The translations under genes were made by a program, and so were the position numbers. Shown in pieces: positions 19,121 to 32,158 of a stretch of DNA of 64,000 bases. Within the stretch, counting starts at the first letter, position 1; each line of letters begins with the position of its first letter. The DNA comes from Pseudonocardiales bacterium (GTDB taxonomy: Bacteria; Actinomycetota; Actinomycetes; Mycobacteriales; Pseudonocardiaceae). The notes beneath the pieces are model-generated. The model searched no databases. It saw only the letters and a list, made by a program, of their open reading frames with translations, and was not told the DNA's origin. The stretch is from positions 46,057 through 110,056 of the forward strand of contig JAFAUB010000032.1 of assembly GCA_019243635.1 (NCBI GenBank), in the 5' to 3' direction.

Positions 19121-19660
19121 TCACTTACCCGTCTTCCCGACCTTGCGCCGGATCTTCTCGCCCGCATAGCGCACACCCTTGCCCTTGTAGGGGTCGGGAC
19201 GCCGCAACTTACGGATGGTCGCCGCCACCTCACCGACCGTCTGCTTGTCGATGCCGGCCACGGAGAAACGTGTCGGGCTCTCCACCGTGAAACTGATGCC
19301 CTCGGGCGCCTTGACCGGTACCGGATGGCTGAAGCCCAACGAGAACTCCAGGTCCGAGCCCTTGGCCACCACCCGGTAACCGACGCCGTGGATCTCCATC
19401 CGCTTCTCGTAGCCCTGGCTGACACCCAGAACCATGTTGTTCACCAGGGTCCGGGACAACCCGTGCAGCGACTTGCTGCGCCGCTCGTCGTCCGGCCGCT
19501 GGACCAGCAGGATACCGTCCTGCGCCCACTGCACGGTGATCGGCTCGGCCACGGTGTGCGACAGGGTGCCCTTAGGGCCCCGCACCGTCACGGTGCGCCC
19601 GTCGATGACCACATCGACGCCGGCCGGCACGGTGATCGGCTGCTTCCCGATGCGCGACAT
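19121..19660 (-). CDS. rplF: 50S ribosomal protein L6
   Basis: 179 aa, usual length. [17 protein letters not shown] opens the first L6 domain; the rRNA-binding end [14 protein letters not shown] appears as [25 protein letters not shown]. Located in spc-operon order between rpsH and rplR. Confidence 0.97.
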   Translation of the reverse strand: MSRIGKQPITVPAGVDVVIDGRTVTVRGPKGTLSHTVAEPITVQWAQDGILLVQRPDDERRSKSLHGLSRTLVNNMVLGVSQGYEKRMEIHGVGYRVVAKGSDLEFSLGFSHPVPVKAPEGISFTVESPTRFSVAGIDKQTVGEVAATIRKLRRPDPYKGKGVRYAGEKIRRKVGKTGK

Positions 19661-19676
19661 CTCGCCTACTCCCCTC

Positions 19677-20075
19677 TCACCAGACGAAGGCGAGGACTTC
19701 CCCGCCCACGCCCTTCTTGGCGGCCTGTCGGTCGGTGAGCAGTCCGGTGGACGTGGAGATGATCGCCACGCCCAGGCCGCCGAGCACCTTGGGCAACGAG
19801 GTCGACTTGGCGTAGACCCGCAGGCCGGGCTTGGACACCCGGCGCAGGCCGGCGATGCTGCGCTCCCGGTTCGGGCCGAACTTCAGTTCGACCACCAGGG
19901 ACTTACCCACGAGTGCGTCCTCAGCGTGAAAGCCCGAGATGTAACCCTCCCGTTGGAGGATCTCGGCGATATTCGCCTTGATCTTGGAGTGCGGCATCAC
20001 GACCCGGTCGTGATAGGCCGAGTTCGCGTTCCGCAGACGGGTCAGCATGTCTGCGATCGGGTCGGTCATCGTCAT
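19677..20075 (-). CDS. rpsH: 30S ribosomal protein S8
   Basis: 132 aa from ATG ([21 protein letters not shown]), preceded 5 nt upstream by GGAGG. The end [26 protein letters not shown] is the RNA-binding C-terminal domain. In E. coli S8 represses the spc operon by binding its mRNA; no comparable site was identified here. The frame stays open 8 codons upstream without similarity. Confidence 0.97.
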   Translation of the reverse strand: MTMTDPIADMLTRLRNANSAYHDRVVMPHSKIKANIAEILQREGYISGFHAEDALVGKSLVVELKFGPNRERSIAGLRRVSKPGLRVYAKSTSLPKVLGGLGVAIISTSTGLLTDRQAAKKGVGGEVLAFVW

Positions 20076-20154
20076 GGCGACCTCCTGATCCCTTCCCACC
20101 GCGGTTCCCTCACGGGCCTGCGGCGACTAGTGGCTGCGCGGGGCGCGAAACGTC

Positions 20155-20340
20155 TCACCATGAGGACTTGCTCACGCCCGGGAGCTCGCCCCGGTGAGCC
20201 ATCTGACGCAGGCAGACCCGGCACAACCCGAACTTCCGGTAGACCGCCTTGGGCCGCCCGCAGCGCTGGCACCGGGTGTAACCCCGCACCGCGAACTTGG
20301 GCTTACGAGCGGCCTTGATGATCAGTGCCTTCTTCGCCAT
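20155..20340 (-). CDS. rpsN: 30S ribosomal protein S14 type Z
   Basis: 61 aa with four zinc-ligand cysteines (CQRCGRP and CRVCLRQM). This is the short zinc-binding form, here in the spc operon as usual in actinobacteria. The long zinc-free paralogue is not in the window. Its start abuts the rplE stop by one shared base. Confidence 0.97.
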   Translation of the reverse strand: MAKKALIIKAARKPKFAVRGYTRCQRCGRPKAVYRKFGLCRVCLRQMAHRGELPGVSKSSW

Positions 20341-20924
20341 CAGCTCTCCTTGAAGGGGAAGCCCAGCCGACGCAGCAGCGCCCGGCCCTCCTCGTCGGTG
20401 GTCGCGGAGGTGACCACGGTGATATCCATGCCACGCTGGCGGTCGATGTTGTCCGGGTTGATCTCATGGAACATCGACTGCTCAGTGAGGCCGAAGGTGT
20501 AGTTACCGTGCCCGTCGAACTGGGTCGGCGACAGACCACGGAAATCGCGGATACGGGGCAGGGCGATCGCCAACAGCCGGTCCAGAAACTCCCACATCCG
20601 GTCGCCGCGCAAGGTCACCTTGGCGCCGATCGGCATCCCCTCCCGCAACTTGAACTGCGCGACGGACTTACGAGCACGCTTCACCTGGGGCTTCTGGCCG
20701 GTGATCGCCGCCAGGTCCCGCACGGCACCGTCCATCAGCTTGGCGTCCCGGGCGGCCTCGCCGACGCCCATGTTCACCACGACCTTGACCACCCCGGGTA
20801 TCTGCATCGCATTGGAGTAGTCGAACTGTTCACGCAACGCCGTGACGATCTCCTCGCGGTACCGGGTCTTCAGTCTCGGCGTCGTCACAACACGATCACC
20901 CTCCGGCGACGAAGTCACAGTCAT
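20340..20924 (-). CDS. rplE: 50S ribosomal protein L5
   Basis: 194 aa; binds 5S rRNA and contacts the P-site t[46 protein letters not shown] and the end [27 protein letters not shown] are diagnostic. The ATG lies one base after the rplX stop; an internal start before TTPRLKTRY would also fit the family. Confidence 0.97.
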   Translation of the reverse strand: MTVTSSPEGDRVVTTPRLKTRYREEIVTALREQFDYSNAMQIPGVVKVVVNMGVGEAARDAKLMDGAVRDLAAITGQKPQVKRARKSVAQFKLREGMPIGAKVTLRGDRMWEFLDRLLAIALPRIRDFRGLSPTQFDGHGNYTFGLTEQSMFHEINPDNIDRQRGMDITVVTSATTDEEGRALLRRLGFPFKES

Positions 20925-20925
20925 C

Positions 20926-21240
20926 TCAGATGTCCTTGCCGGTGCGCCGCGACACGCGCACGCGCCTGCCCTCGTCATCAGTGCGGTGGCCCACCCTCGT
21001 GGGCCTGCCGCTGGAGTCGACGACCATGACGTTCGAGACGTCGATCGCGGCCTCCTGCGTGACAATCCCACCGCTTTGCGCACCGCGCTGGGTGCGACTG
21101 ACCCGGGTGTGCTTCTTGATTCGGTTGACGCCCTCCACGAGCACCCGGCCGGTGTCCGGATAGGCCTGGATCACCTTGCCCTTGGCGCCCTTGTCCTTGC
21201 CGGCGATGACCAGAACCATGTCGCCCTTACGGACTCTCAC
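20926..21240 (-). CDS. rplX: 50S ribosomal protein L24
   Basis: 104 aa with an N-terminal KOW motif ([24 protein letters not shown]) and [17 protein letters not shown] start 2 nt after the rplN stop. Early assembly protein at the exit tunnel. Confidence 0.97.
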   Translation of the reverse strand: MRVRKGDMVLVIAGKDKGAKGKVIQAYPDTGRVLVEGVNRIKKHTRVSRTQRGAQSGGIVTQEAAIDVSNVMVVDSSGRPTRVGHRTDDEGRRVRVSRRTGKDI

Positions 21241-21242
21241 TC

Positions 21243-21611
21243 CTACAACACCTCCGGGGCCAGCGAGATGATTTTCATGAACCGCTTCTCTCGGAGCTCC
21301 CGGCCGACCGGACCGAAGATCCGGGTGCCGCGCGGCTCGCCGTCGGGCTTGATCAGGACAGCGGCGTTCTCGTCGAACCGGATATAAGAACCGTCCGGCC
21401 GGCGCTTCTCCTTCACGGTACGCACGATGACGGCCTTGACCACATCGCCCCGCTTGACGTTGGCGCCGGGGATGGCCTCCTTGACAGTCGCCACGATGAT
21501 GTCCCCTATGCCGGCGTAGCGGCGCGCGCTACCGCCGAGCACCCGAATGCACAGGATCTCCTTGGCACCCGTGTTGTCGGCGACCCGCAGTCGCGACTCC
21601 TGCTGGATCAC
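21243..21611 (-). CDS. rplN: 50S ribosomal protein L14
   Basis: 122 aa, the standard length, from GTG ([28 protein letters not shown]). AAGGAG lies a few nt upstream. The C-terminus [29 protein letters not shown] is intact. Confidence 0.97.
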   Translation of the reverse strand: MIQQESRLRVADNTGAKEILCIRVLGGSARRYAGIGDIIVATVKEAIPGANVKRGDVVKAVIVRTVKEKRRPDGSYIRFDENAAVLIKPDGEPRGTRIFGPVGRELREKRFMKIISLAPEVL

Positions 21612-21648
21612 GTCAGCTCCTTCTCGCACCCGAAGGCGGTACAGCGGG

Positions 21649-21939
21649 TCACTTGGCCCTCTCGAGGATCTGGACCAGCCGCCAGCGCTTGGTCGCCGAC
21701 AGCGGACGAGTCTCCATCAACAGCACCCTGTCGCCGACCCCCGCGACGTTGGCCTCGTCATGCGCTTTCACCTTGGTGGTAGACCGCAGCACCTTGCCGT
21801 ACAGCGCGTGCTTCTTGCGGTCCTCCAACGCCACCACGACCGTCTTGTCCATCTTGTCCGAGACGACGTAACCCTCCCGAACCTTCCGCTTGTTCCGCCC
21901 TTCGGGCTGGGCCGCCTCGTCCCGCTCGGTGTCGCTCAT
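21649..21939 (-). CDS. rpsQ: 30S ribosomal protein S17
   Basis: 96 aa. The OB-fold core is [33 protein letters not shown] and [27 protein letters not shown]. An acidic N-terminal tail of about 15 residues is common in actinobacteria. ATG overlaps the rpmC stop by 4 nt. Confidence 0.97.
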   Translation of the reverse strand: MSDTERDEAAQPEGRNKRKVREGYVVSDKMDKTVVVALEDRKKHALYGKVLRSTTKVKAHDEANVAGVGDRVLLMETRPLSATKRWRLVQILERAK

Positions 21940-22184
21940 GCCGCACCCTCACTTCCCGCAGCGGCGTCCGGAGACACCGACAGACCCAGCTCACGCTCGT
22001 GCATCACGGTGTAGATGCGGGCGATGTCACGCCGGACCGTACGCAGCCGGCGGTTGTTGTCCATCTGTCCGGTGGCCATCTGGAAGCGCAGGTTGAACAG
22101 CTCCTCCTTGGACTCGCGCAGCCGCAACACCAGCTCGTCGTCGGTGAGCTCGCGCAGCTCGCTCGCGGCAGTGGTGGCCGCCAT
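21936..22184 (-). CDS. rpmC: 50S ribosomal protein L29
   Basis: 82 aa, two-helix L29 ([35 protein letters not shown] and [19 protein letters not shown]). The ATG overlaps the rplP TGA by one base. The last 15 residues are an alanine-rich tail. Confidence 0.96.
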   Translation of the reverse strand: MAATTAASELRELTDDELVLRLRESKEELFNLRFQMATGQMDNNRRLRTVRRDIARIYTVMHERELGLSVSPDAAAGSEGAA

Positions 22185-22603
22185 CAGAAGTCCACCCCCT
22201 CGCGAGTCACGATCCGACACTTCATCGGCAGCTTGTGAATCGCGCGGCGCAGCGCCTCGCGGGCCACCGACGCATTCGGGTAGGCCATCTCGAACATGAC
22301 TCGGCCGGGCTTGACATTGGCCACCCAGTGCTCAGGAGAGCCCTTGCCGGAGCCCATTCGGGTTTCCGCCGGCTTCTTGGTCAGCGGCCGATCCGGGAAG
22401 ATGGTGATCCAGACCTTACCGCCCCGGCGGATGTGCCGGTTGATCGCGATCCGGGCGGACTCGATCTGCCGGTTGGTCACATAAGCCGGTTCCAGAGCCT
22501 GGATCCCGAAGTCCCCGAAAGTGACCCGAGTGCCGCCGGTGGCCATACCCGACCGGCCCGGCGAGTGCTGCTTCCGGTGCTTGGTCTTGCGTGGAACGAG
22601 CAC
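22184..22603 (-). CDS. rplP: 50S ribosomal protein L16
   Basis: 139 aa. Starts [47 protein letters not shown]; contains [26 protein letters not shown], including the region near tRNA elbows. GTG start 3 nt after the rpsC stop. Confidence 0.97.
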   Translation of the reverse strand: MLVPRKTKHRKQHSPGRSGMATGGTRVTFGDFGIQALEPAYVTNRQIESARIAINRHIRRGGKVWITIFPDRPLTKKPAETRMGSGKGSPEHWVANVKPGRVMFEMAYPNASVAREALRRAIHKLPMKCRIVTREGVDF

Positions 22604-22606
22604 GTC

Positions 22607-24000
<1,394 letters not shown>

Positions 24001-24075
24001 ATCCCCTTGCTCGTCATCGACACTCCCTTATGTGCATCGCAGGCAAGCCTCCATGCGTGGTCAGTCCGCACCGGC

Positions 24076-24357
24076 TCAGCGCCGCCGCGCCCGGCGGTCG
24101 TCCTTGATATGACCCCGGAACGTGCGAGTGGGGGCGAACTCACCGAGCTTGTGACCGACCATCGCCTCGGTGACGAACACCGGGACGTGCTTACGCCCGT
24201 CATGCACCGCGATGGTGTGGCCGATCATGTCCGGAATGATCGTGGAGCGGCGCGACCAGGTTCTGATGACCTGCTTGGTGCCGGCTTCGTTATGCGCATC
24301 CACCTTCTTGAGCAGGTGGTCGTCGACGAACGGGCCCTTTTTCAGGCTGCGTGGCAT
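24076..24357 (-). CDS. rpsS: 30S ribosomal protein S19
   Basis: 93 aa, standard length. [52 protein letters not shown] and [16 protein letters not shown] are diagnostic. It contacts S13 and tRNA in the head of the 30S subunit. Confidence 0.98.
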   Translation of the reverse strand: MPRSLKKGPFVDDHLLKKVDAHNEAGTKQVIRTWSRRSTIIPDMIGHTIAVHDGRKHVPVFVTEAMVGHKLGEFAPTRTFRGHIKDDRRARRR

Positions 24358-24374
24358 GCTTGCACCCCTCCTGC

Positions 24375-25208
24375 TCAGCGCTTCTTACCGGTACGGCGGC
24401 GGCGCACGATCAGCGCGTCGCTGGCCTTGTGGCGCCGGGTGCGGCCTTCGGGCTTGCCGGCCGGGTTCACCGGATGGCGCCCACCGGAGGTCTTGCCCTC
24501 ACCACCCCCATGTGGGTGGTCGACCGGGTTCATCACGACACCGCGAACCGTGGGACGCTTGCCCTTCCAACGCATCCGGCCCGCCTTGCCCCAGTTGATG
24601 TTGCCCTGTTCGGAGTTGCCGACCTCGCCCACCGTGGCGCGGCACCGGACGTCGACGTTCCGGATCTCACCTGAGGGCATCCGCAGCTGGCCGTAGGGAC
24701 CGTCCTTGGCCACCAGCTGCACCCGCGCACCAGCCGAACGAGCGATCTTCGCCCCGCCGCCTGGACGGAGCTCGATCGCGTGGACCACCGTCCCGACCGG
24801 GATGCTGCGCAACGGCAGGCTGTTGCCCGGCTTGATGTCGGCCTTGGGCCCGTTCTCCACGATGTCGCCCTGGCGCAGCTTCTCCGGGGCGATGATGTAG
24901 CGCTTCTCGCCGTCGGCGTAGTGCAACAGGGCGATCCGCGCGGTGCGGTTCGGGTCGTACTCGATGTGCGCGACCGTCGCCGGCACGCCGTCCTTGTCGG
25001 CCCGCCGGAAATCGACCACGCGGTAGGCGCGTTTGTGCCCGCCGCCCTGGTGCCGGGTGGTGATCCGACCATGGGCGTTGCGACCACCCTTGCCGTGCAG
25101 CGGTCGGACCAGCGACTTCTCCGGGTGGTCCCGAGTGATCTCGGCGAAGTCGGAGACGCTGGCGCCGCGGCGGCCCGAGGTCGTCGGCTTGTACTTGCGG
25201 ATACCCAT
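24375..25208 (-). CDS. rplB: 50S ribosomal protein L2
   Basis: 277 aa. [21 protein letters not shown] opens the protein. The peptidyl-transferase-proximal segment [25 protein letters not shown], with the conserved His, is intact, followed by the basic end. Encoded between rplW and rpsS as in all S10 operons. Confidence 0.98.
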   Translation of the reverse strand: MGIRKYKPTTSGRRGASVSDFAEITRDHPEKSLVRPLHGKGGRNAHGRITTRHQGGGHKRAYRVVDFRRADKDGVPATVAHIEYDPNRTARIALLHYADGEKRYIIAPEKLRQGDIVENGPKADIKPGNSLPLRSIPVGTVVHAIELRPGGGAKIARSAGARVQLVAKDGPYGQLRMPSGEIRNVDVRCRATVGEVGNSEQGNINWGKAGRMRWKGKRPTVRGVVMNPVDHPHGGGEGKTSGGRHPVNPAGKPEGRTRRHKASDALIVRRRRTGKKR

Positions 25209-25226
25209 GTCTCTATCCGTCCTCGC

Positions 25227-25526
25227 TCACGCGGCCGGTCCGCCGAAGATCTCGATCGGCTTGCTCTGCGCGGACAGCGTCACGATCGCCCGCTTGGTGT
25301 CCTTACGCTTGCCGTACCCGAACTTGGTGCGCTTGCGCTTGCCGGGGCGGTTGAGGGTGTTGACACTCACCACACGCACGCCGAACACCTTCTCGACAGC
25401 GATCTTGATCTCCGTCTTGTTGGCGTCCGGCGCGACGACGAAGGTGTACTTGTGCTGGTCCAGCAGGCCGTAGCTCTTCTCCGAGATGACCGGTCTGCGG
25501 ATCACATCGCGGGGGTCGGGGATCAT
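25227..25526 (-). CDS. rplW: 50S ribosomal protein L23
   Basis: 99 aa. [47 protein letters not shown] is the L23 fold; it forms the docking site for trigger factor and SRP at the tunnel exit. ATG overlaps the rplD stop by 4 nt. Confidence 0.97.
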   Translation of the reverse strand: MIPDPRDVIRRPVISEKSYGLLDQHKYTFVVAPDANKTEIKIAVEKVFGVRVVSVNTLNRPGKRKRTKFGYGKRKDTKRAIVTLSAQSKPIEIFGGPAA

Positions 25527-26206
25527 CGGGCTGCCTCCCGCGCGGTGGCGCCGCGCATCGTGGTAGAGCCGGACCCGGACAGGAATGCCTGCAGGGCGTC
25601 TGTGGTGAACACCACGTCGTCGTTGCTCAGCACGTCGTAGGTGTTGAGCTGGTCGGCGGTCAGCACGTGGGCCGAAGGGAGGTTGCGCACGCTGCGGCGG
25701 CCGACCTCGTCGGCGCTGCTGATGACTATCAGCAGCTTGGCGCCCCGGCTGGCCAGTGCATCGAGGAGCGTACGAGCAGCCTTGGTGGATGGCGCGTCGC
25801 CCGAGACCAGCTCAGAGACCACATGCACTCGTCCGTCGCGGGCCCGGTCCGACAATGCACCGCGCAGCGCGGCCACTTTCATCTTCTTCGGGGTGCGCTG
25901 GCTGTAGTCGCGTGGCGTCGGGCCGTGCACGATGCCACCGCCGGTGAACTGGGGTGCCCGCATCGAACCCTGGCGGGCTCGCCCGGTGCCCTTCTGCCGG
26001 TAAGGCTTGCTGCCCCCCCCGCTGACGTCGCCTCGGGTCCTGGTGCTGTGCGTGCCCTGGCGGGCCGCAGCCAGCTGGGCGACCACCACCTGATGCATCA
26101 ACGGGATGTTCGCCGGCACGTCGAAGACCTCGGCGGGCAGCTCCGCGGTGCCCGCGGTCGTGCCCTCCGGAGTATGGATATCGACTGTTCTCACCTCTGG
26201 GCTCAC
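25523..26206 (-). CDS. rplD: 50S ribosomal protein L4
   Basis: 227 aa. The tunnel loop [29 protein letters not shown] and [24 protein letters not shown] are clear. L4 autoregulates the S10 operon in E. coli; no equivalent leader was identified here. Overlaps the rplC stop by 4 nt. Confidence 0.97.
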   Translation of the reverse strand: MSPEVRTVDIHTPEGTTAGTAELPAEVFDVPANIPLMHQVVVAQLAAARQGTHSTRTRGDVSGGGSKPYRQKGTGRARQGSMRAPQFTGGGIVHGPTPRDYSQRTPKKMKVAALRGALSDRARDGRVHVVSELVSGDAPSTKAARTLLDALASRGAKLLIVISSADEVGRRSVRNLPSAHVLTADQLNTYDVLSNDDVVFTTDALQAFLSGSGSTTMRGATAREAAR

Positions 26207-26892
26207 CCCCGCACACCGCCCTTCGCCGCTGTCTTGACCAGCACCAGACCGCCCTTCGGACCGGGCAGCGCACCCTTGATCAGCAGCAGGCCCGACTCCA
26301 GGTCAACCCGGTGTACCGTGAGGTTTTGGGTGGTCACCCGGACGTTGCCCATCCGGCCCGCCATCCGGGTGCCCTTGAACACCCGACTCGGCGTCGCGCA
26401 GCCGCCGATCGAACCAGGCGAGCGGTGCTTGCGCTGGGTGCCGTGGCTGGCTCCGAGACCGCCGAAGCCGTGCCGCTTCATCACTCCGGCAGTGCCTTTG
26501 CCCTTACTGGTGGCGACCACGTCGACCACAGCCCCGGCGGTGAACAGCTCGACGGTGAGCTCCTGGCCGACCTGGTAGTCCGCCGCGTCGGCGGTGCGCA
26601 GCTCGACCAGGTGCCGCCGCGGCGTGACACCGGCTGCGGCGTAGTGCCCGGCCACCGGCTTGGTCACCTTGCGCGGGTCGACCGCGCCATAAGCGAGCTG
26701 AACGGCGGGATAGCCGTCCTTCTCCGGGGTACGGACCCGGGTCACCACACACGGCCCGGCCGCTACCACGGTGACCGGAACGATCCTGTTGTTCTCGTCG
26801 AATACCTGAGTCATCCCGAGCTTGGTGCCCAGTATCCCCTTCACGGTCCTTCGGACTACGCTTTCCTGATGCTCAGAATCAGTCGCTGTCAT
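26203..26892 (-). CDS. rplC: 50S ribosomal protein L3
   Basis: 229 aa. [52 protein letters not shown] and the loop [43 protein letters not shown] near the peptidyl-transferase centre are intact. The ATG 10 nt after rpsJ gives 15 residues more than most homologues; GTG at 26844 is an alternative. Confidence 0.96.
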   Translation of the reverse strand: MTATDSEHQESVVRRTVKGILGTKLGMTQVFDENNRIVPVTVVAAGPCVVTRVRTPEKDGYPAVQLAYGAVDPRKVTKPVAGHYAAAGVTPRRHLVELRTADAADYQVGQELTVELFTAGAVVDVVATSKGKGTAGVMKRHGFGGLGASHGTQRKHRSPGSIGGCATPSRVFKGTRMAGRMGNVRVTTQNLTVHRVDLESGLLLIKGALPGPKGGLVLVKTAAKGGVRG

Positions 26893-26902
26893 TCTCCCGG
26901 CC

Positions 26903-27208
26903 TTACTGGATGTTGACGTCGACGCTGGCCGGCAGGTCGATGCGCATCAGCGCGTCCACCGTCTTCGGCGTCGGGTCGAGAATATCGATCAGCCGCTTGT
27001 GCGTGCGCATCTCGAAGTGCTCCCGCGAGTCCTTGTACTTGTGCGGCGAGCGGATAACGCAGTACACGTTCTTCTCGGTCGGCAGGGGCACCGGCCCGAC
27101 GACCCGAGCGCCGGTGCGCGTCACGGTCTCGACGATCTTGCGCGCGGAAGCGTCGATCGCCTCGTGGTCGTAGGCTTTGAGCCGGATGCGGATCTTCTGT
27201 CCCGCCAT
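26903..27208 (-). CDS. rpsJ: 30S ribosomal protein S10 (NusE)
   Basis: 101 aa, standard length. [43 protein letters not shown] and [26 protein letters not shown] are diagnostic. Besides its 30S role it binds NusB in antitermination and contacts NusG. First gene of the S10 operon here. Confidence 0.98.
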   Translation of the reverse strand: MAGQKIRIRLKAYDHEAIDASARKIVETVTRTGARVVGPVPLPTEKNVYCVIRSPHKYKDSREHFEMRTHKRLIDILDPTPKTVDALMRIDLPASVDVNIQ

Positions 27209-27376
27209 GGTGGCTTGCCGTCCTGTCAGTCTCGTACCGCTGGTCTCGTCGTACCTGGCCTGAGCTGATCACCTGGTATACCCCGCCCACGCACCGGTCC
27301 CCGCAGTCGGGTGTGTCGCGCTGGGCGTCCAGCGAGGTGAGGCGCCCAGATCAGTTGTGCCCCACGAAGTGCTATG

Positions 27377-27411
27377 CGCTGCGATCCACGGAAGGGTTGC
27401 GCATCGCAGCG
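27377..27411. other. Stem-loop with 9-bp perfect stem
   Basis: CGCTGCGAT at 27377-27385 pairs with ATCGCAGCG at 27403-27411 around a 17-nt loop. It lies about 170 nt upstream of rpsJ in the transcribed direction and may belong to the S10 leader or be a secondary terminator after tuf. Confidence 0.45.
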
Positions 27412-27503
27412 AACCTGAAGCCGCCATGCCGGCCAGCCCCGCCGAGCAACCGGTTCATGGTAAGCGATACGTGATCGCCGACCAAATCCGGGGCCGCGGC
27501 GGA

Positions 27504-27531
27504 CTCACCGGCACCGCAGCATGCCGGCGAG
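27504..27531 (-). terminator. Probable tuf terminator hairpin
   Basis: Stem CTC-CCGGCA / TGCCGG-GAG with one internal mismatch and an 8-nt loop, beginning 9 nt after the tuf stop codon. No T-run follows, as is common in high-GC actinobacteria. Confidence 0.5.
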
Positions 27532-27539
27532 CCACGACC

Positions 27540-28733
27540 TCACTTGAGAATCTTGATCACTCGACCTGCACCGACGGTGCGGCCACCCTCGCGGATCGCG
27601 AACTTCAGGTTCTCGTCCATCGCGACCGGCTGGATGAGCTGTACCGACATCTCGGTGTTGTCGCCCGGCATGACCATCTCGGTGCCGTCGGGCAGCGTCA
27701 CGACCCCGGTCACGTCGGTGGTGCGGAAGTAGAACTGCGGACGGTAGTTGTTGAAGAACGGCGTGTGCCGACCGCCCTCGTCCTTGGACAGGATGTAGAC
27801 CTGAGCCTCGAACTGAGTATGCGGGGTGTTGGTGCCAGGCTTGATGACGACCTGCCCGCGCTCCACATCCTCGCGCTTGACACCGCGAAGCAACAGGCCC
27901 ACGTTGTCTCCGGCCCGGCCCTCGTCAAGCAGTTTACGGAACATCTCGACGCCGGTGACGATGGTCTTCGCCGACTTCTCCTTGATGCCGATGATTTCCA
28001 CCTCCTCGCTCACCTTGACGATGCCGCGCTCCACCCGGCCGGTGACCACAGTGCCGCGGCCGGTGATGGTGAACACGTCCTCGATCGGCATGAGGAACGG
28101 CTTCTCGATCTCGCGGACCGGCTCCGGGACGTTGTTGTCCACGGCGTCCATCAGTTTCAGAAGCTCCGCGCTCCACATGGCGTCGCCCTCGAGCGCCTTG
28201 AGCGCGGACACCCGGACGATGGGCAGGTCGTCACCCGGATACTCCTGGCTGGACAGCAGCTCACGGACCTCGAGCTCAACGAGCTCCATGATCTCCTCGT
28301 CGTCGACCATGTCAGCCTTGTTCAGCGCGACGACGATGTAGGGCACGCCGACCTGGCGGGCCAACAACACATGCTCGCGGGTCTGCGGCATCGGGCCGTC
28401 GGTGGCGGCCACCACCAGGATGGCACCGTCCATCTGGGCCGCACCGGTGATCATGTTCTTGATGTAGTCCGCGTGCCCGGGACAGTCGACGTGGGCGTAG
28501 TGCCGCTTCTCGGTCTGGTACTCGACGTGCGCGATCGAGATCGTAATGCCCCGCTGCCTCTCTTCGGGGGCCTTGTCGATCGAGTCGAACGCCGACACGT
28601 CATTCACGTCCGGGAACTTGTCGTGCAAGACCTTGGTGATCGCCGCGGTCAGCGTGGTCTTGCCGTGGTCGATGTGACCGATGGTTCCGATGTTGACGTG
28701 CGGCTTGGTCCGCTGGAACTTCGCCTTCGCCAC
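27540..28733 (-). CDS. tuf: Elongation factor Tu
   Basis: 397 aa from GTG ([26 protein letters not shown]), with AGGAGG 8-10 nt upstream. GTPase motifs [16 protein letters not shown] and NKADMVDD are intact, followed by the two beta-barrel domains ending [11 protein letters not shown]. Delivers aminoacyl-tRNA to the ribosome. Placed after fusA as in the classical str operon. The frame remains open upstream of the GTG but without similarity. Confidence 0.98.
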   Translation of the reverse strand: MAKAKFQRTKPHVNIGTIGHIDHGKTTLTAAITKVLHDKFPDVNDVSAFDSIDKAPEERQRGITISIAHVEYQTEKRHYAHVDCPGHADYIKNMITGAAQMDGAILVVAATDGPMPQTREHVLLARQVGVPYIVVALNKADMVDDEEIMELVELEVRELLSSQEYPGDDLPIVRVSALKALEGDAMWSAELLKLMDAVDNNVPEPVREIEKPFLMPIEDVFTITGRGTVVTGRVERGIVKVSEEVEIIGIKEKSAKTIVTGVEMFRKLLDEGRAGDNVGLLLRGVKREDVERGQVVIKPGTNTPHTQFEAQVYILSKDEGGRHTPFFNNYRPQFYFRTTDVTGVVTLPDGTEMVMPGDNTEMSVQLIQPVAMDENLKFAIREGGRTVGAGRVIKILK

Positions 28734-28906
28734 TGGTCTCGTCCTCCTGGACTCGTTCTCTTGGATCCGCTTGGTCAGCGGGACCGTCACCGGTCCTGAT
28801 GTAGCGGCATGCTGTCAGGTGGTCTCGCTTACTCGCCGATCCCCACGGGTTCGATCTCGCGGGTTTCGATCTCACGGGGCTCGTTCAAGGCTTCGGGTGA
28901 GCACGT

Positions 28907-31003
28907 TCACTCACCCGTCGCCTTGGCGATAATCTCCTTGGACACGTTGGCGGGGACCTCGGCATACGAGTCGAACTGCATGGTGTAGTTCGCCCGACCC
29001 TGGGTCCGCGACCGCAGGTCGCCGACGTATCCGAACATCTCCGACAGCGGCACCAACGCCTTGATGACGCGGGAGCCGCTGCGCTCCTCCATGTGCTGGA
29101 TCTGACCCCGACGTGAGTTGAGGTCACCGATGACGTCGCCCATGTAGTCCTCGGGCGTGGTCACCTCGACCGCCATCATCGGCTCCAGGATCACCGGACC
29201 GGCCTTGCGCGCCGCCTCTTTGAAGGCCATCGAGCCGGCGATCTTGAAGGCCATCTCGGAGGAGTCGACCTCGTGGTAGGCACCGTCCAGCAGGGTGACC
29301 TTCAGGCCCACCAGCGGATAGCCCGCGAGGACGCCGTACTGCATGGCGTCCTGCGCCCCGGCATCAACCGACGGGATGTACTCTCTGGGGATCCGCCCAC
29401 CGGTGACCTTGTTGTCGAACTCGTAGAGCGCACCGTCAGTGGTCCGCAGCGGTTCCAGCTTGATGATCACGCGGGCGAACTGGCCGGACCCACCCGTCTG
29501 CTTGCGGTGGGTGTACTCCAGCTTGTCCACCGTCTTGCGGATCGTCTCCCGGTAGGCCACCTGCGGCTTGCCGATGTTCGCCTCGACCTTGTAGTCGCTG
29601 CGCATCCGGTTCACCAGCACCTCGAGGTGCAGCTCGCCCATCCCGGCGATGATCGTCTGACCGGTCTCGTCATCCTGCTCGACCTGGAAGGTGGGATCCT
29701 CCTCGGCCAGCTTCTGGATGGCGATGCCGAGCTTCTCCTGGTCGCTCTTGGTCTTGGGCTCGATCGCGACCTGGATGACCGGTTCCGGAAACGTCATCGA
29801 CTCCAGGATGATCGGCGCCTGTGGGTCGCACAGCGTGTCCCCGGTGGTCGTCTCCTTCAGCCCGATCACCGCGTAGATGTGCCCGGCTCGGGCGTCATCG
29901 ACCGGGTTCTCCTTGTTGGAGTGCATCTGGAAGAGCTTGCCGATGCGCTCCTTACGCTCCTTGGTCGAGTTGATGACCTGCGAGCCCGCAGCGATCCGAC
30001 CGGAGTAGACCCGGACGTAGGTCAGCTTCCCGAAGAAGGGGTGCGCGGCGATCTTGAAGGCCAGCGCGGAGAACGGCTCAGAGATCGAGGGCTTCCGGGT
30101 TGCCGGCTTGCCGTCGGGCAGCAGACCCACCACCGGTGGCACATCCAGCGGCGAAGGCAGGTAGTCGATCACCGCGTCCAGCATCGGCTGCACGCCTTTG
30201 TTCTTGAAGGCCGAGCCGCACAGCACCGGGTACACCTGGCTGCGTACAGTGAGCTTGCGGATGCCGGCCTTGATCTGCTCGACACTGAGCTCCTGGCCGC
30301 CGAGGTAGAGCTCCATGAGCTCGTCGTCGGCCTCCGCGACGGCCTCGACCAGTTTCTCCCGATACTCGTTCGCCGTCTCGACCAGGTTCGCCGGAATCGC
30401 CTCGACGGTGTAGTCCTCGCCCTTCTGAACTTCCCCGCGCCAGGTCAGCGCCCGCATTCCGACCACATCGACGACACCCTGGAAGTCGGCCTCGGAGCCG
30501 ATCGGCAGCTGGATGACCAGTGGGTGAGCGCCGAGCCGCTCACGGATGGTACGCACCGTGAAGTAGAAGTCCGCGCCCAGCTTGTCCATCTTGTTGACGA
30601 AGCAGATACGCGGGACGTCGTACTTGTCGGCCTGCCGCCACACCGTCTCGGACTGGGGCTCGACGCCCTCCTTGCCGTCGAAGACCGCCACGGCGCCATC
30701 GAGCACCCGAAGCGAGCGCTCCACCTCGACGGTGAAGTCGACGTGGCCCGGGGTGTCGATGATATTGATCTGATGGTCGTTCCAGAAGGTGGTGGTCGCG
30801 GCGGAGGTGATGGTGATGCCCCGCTTCTGCTCCTCCTCCATCCAGTCCATCGTGGCGGCGCCGTCGTGTACCTCACCGATCTTGTAGTTGATCCCGGTGT
30901 AGAACAGGACCCGCTCGGTCGTGGTGGTTTTACCGGCGTCGATATGCGCCATGATCCCGATGTTGCGGACCCTGGCGAGGTCGGTCAGCACTTCACGTGC
31001 CAC
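28907..31003 (-). CDS. fusA: Elongation factor G
   Basis: 698 aa, full length. G-domain motifs [21 protein letters not shown] and NKMDKLGAD are intact. Domains IV-V include [22 protein letters not shown] and the final [12 protein letters not shown]. Drives translocation with GTP. Spaced 35 nt after rpsG on the same strand. Confidence 0.98.
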   Translation of the reverse strand: MAREVLTDLARVRNIGIMAHIDAGKTTTTERVLFYTGINYKIGEVHDGAATMDWMEEEQKRGITITSAATTTFWNDHQINIIDTPGHVDFTVEVERSLRVLDGAVAVFDGKEGVEPQSETVWRQADKYDVPRICFVNKMDKLGADFYFTVRTIRERLGAHPLVIQLPIGSEADFQGVVDVVGMRALTWRGEVQKGEDYTVEAIPANLVETANEYREKLVEAVAEADDELMELYLGGQELSVEQIKAGIRKLTVRSQVYPVLCGSAFKNKGVQPMLDAVIDYLPSPLDVPPVVGLLPDGKPATRKPSISEPFSALAFKIAAHPFFGKLTYVRVYSGRIAAGSQVINSTKERKERIGKLFQMHSNKENPVDDARAGHIYAVIGLKETTTGDTLCDPQAPIILESMTFPEPVIQVAIEPKTKSDQEKLGIAIQKLAEEDPTFQVEQDDETGQTIIAGMGELHLEVLVNRMRSDYKVEANIGKPQVAYRETIRKTVDKLEYTHRKQTGGSGQFARVIIKLEPLRTTDGALYEFDNKVTGGRIPREYIPSVDAGAQDAMQYGVLAGYPLVGLKVTLLDGAYHEVDSSEMAFKIAGSMAFKEAARKAGPVILEPMMAVEVTTPEDYMGDVIGDLNSRRGQIQHMEERSGSRVIKALVPLSEMFGYVGDLRSRTQGRANYTMQFDSYAEVPANVSKEIIAKATGE

Positions 31004-31038
31004 GAGAGTTCATCCCTAGCTGTCTTGAGAGTGGTTCG

Positions 31039-31509
31039 TCACCAGCGATAGTGCGCGAAGGCCCTGTTCGAGTCGGCCATCTTGTGGGTGTCCTCGCGGC
31101 GTTTCACGCTCGCCCCGAGGCCGTTGCTGGCGTCGAGCAGTTCATTCATCAGGCGATCGATCATGGTCTTCTCCCGTCGCTGCCGGGAGAAAGTGATCAG
31201 CCAGCGAAGCGCGAGCGTGGTGGAGCGCACCGGACGCACCTCGACCGGGACCTGGTAGGTAGCGCCACCGACGCGGCGGCTCTTCACCTCGATGGCGGGC
31301 TTGACGTTGTCCAGCGCGCGCTTGAGGGTCACCACCGGGTCGGTACCGGTCTTGTCCCGGCAGCCCTCCAAGGCTTGGTACACGATCTTCTCGGCCACCG
31401 AGCGCTTGCCCCGCACGAGAACCTTGTTGACGAGCTGAGTGACCACCGGGGACCCGTAGACCGGGTCGGAGTGCAGCGGTCGCTTCGGGGCGGGACCCTT
31501 ACGAGGCAT
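31039..31509 (-). CDS. rpsG: 30S ribosomal protein S7
   Basis: 156 aa, standard length ([23 protein letters not shown] to [14 protein letters not shown]). The ATG overlaps the rpsL TGA (TGATG), so translation is coupled. It nucleates the 30S head. Confidence 0.98.
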   Translation of the reverse strand: MPRKGPAPKRPLHSDPVYGSPVVTQLVNKVLVRGKRSVAEKIVYQALEGCRDKTGTDPVVTLKRALDNVKPAIEVKSRRVGGATYQVPVEVRPVRSTTLALRWLITFSRQRREKTMIDRLMNELLDASNGLGASVKRREDTHKMADSNRAFAHYRW

Positions 31510-31883
31510 CAGCTTTTCTCCTTCTTCGCGCCGTAGCGACTGCGGGCCTGCTTGCGACCCTTCACGCCCTGGGTGTCCAGCGACCCCCGAATGATCTTGT
31601 AACGGACCCCGGGAAGATCCTTCACCCGACCACCGCGCACCAGGACGATGGAGTGCTCCTGGAGGTTGTGACCCTCCCCCGGAATGTAGGCCGTCACCTC
31701 GACCTGGCTGGTCAGGCGTACCCGGGCGACCTTGCGCAACGCCGAGTTCGGCTTCTTCGGGGTGGTCGTGTAGACGCGGGTGCACACCCCGCGCCGCTGC
31801 GGGCTCCCCTTCAGCGCTGCGGTGTTGGTCTTCGCGAGCTTGTCCTCGCGGCCCTTGCGGACCAGCTGCTGGATGGTAGGCAT
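31509..31883 (-). CDS. rpsL: 30S ribosomal protein S12
   Basis: 124 aa. The decoding loops [19 protein letters not shown] and [16 protein letters not shown] carry the wild-type Lys residues (numbered 43 and 88 in E. coli), whose replacement gives streptomycin resistance, so the protein looks streptomycin-sensitive. It heads the str operon (rpsL-rpsG-fusA-tuf). The ATG is the only start that gives the standard length. Confidence 0.98.
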   Translation of the reverse strand: MPTIQQLVRKGREDKLAKTNTAALKGSPQRRGVCTRVYTTTPKKPNSALRKVARVRLTSQVEVTAYIPGEGHNLQEHSIVLVRGGRVKDLPGVRYKIIRGSLDTQGVKGRKQARSRYGAKKEKS

Positions 31884-32158
31884 GGACCAGCTTTCCTCGT
31901 CTTCGCGCTTGCTGTCGTGGTCGTGTGGTGCTGCGTGCCTCAATGGGTCCGGCCGCCGGGCGCTGCGCGGCCGGTCACTCCGTATCCCGCAGTCGGGCGT
32001 GTCGCTGTGAGCCCAGCCGCTCGACCGAGTAAAACCCGACGGGAGCTGGGCGGCACGACGCCAGATCTGGAGGCGGGGGCTCTGCAGAGCCCACACCGCC
32101 AGTGATGCACCGCCAACAGGCATACGGAGCGGCCCGACCGGAGTCGGGACCGACCACT

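Larger units (their letters stand above)
27209..27539. other. tuf-rpsJ intergenic region
   Basis: 331 nt without a gene. It holds the probable tuf terminator (27504-27531), a 9-bp stem at 27377-27411, and a second stem CTGGGCG/CGCCCAG near 27322-27350. It should also contain the S10-operon promoter, but I could not assign convincing -35/-10 hexamers. Confidence 0.6.

Noticed and set aside
27241..27300. S10-operon promoter using GGTATACC as -10
   Set aside because: Palindromic and lacking a matching -35 at proper distance.
27357..28799. 480-codon plus-strand frame opposite tuf
   Set aside because: Antisense shadow of EF-Tu with no similarity.
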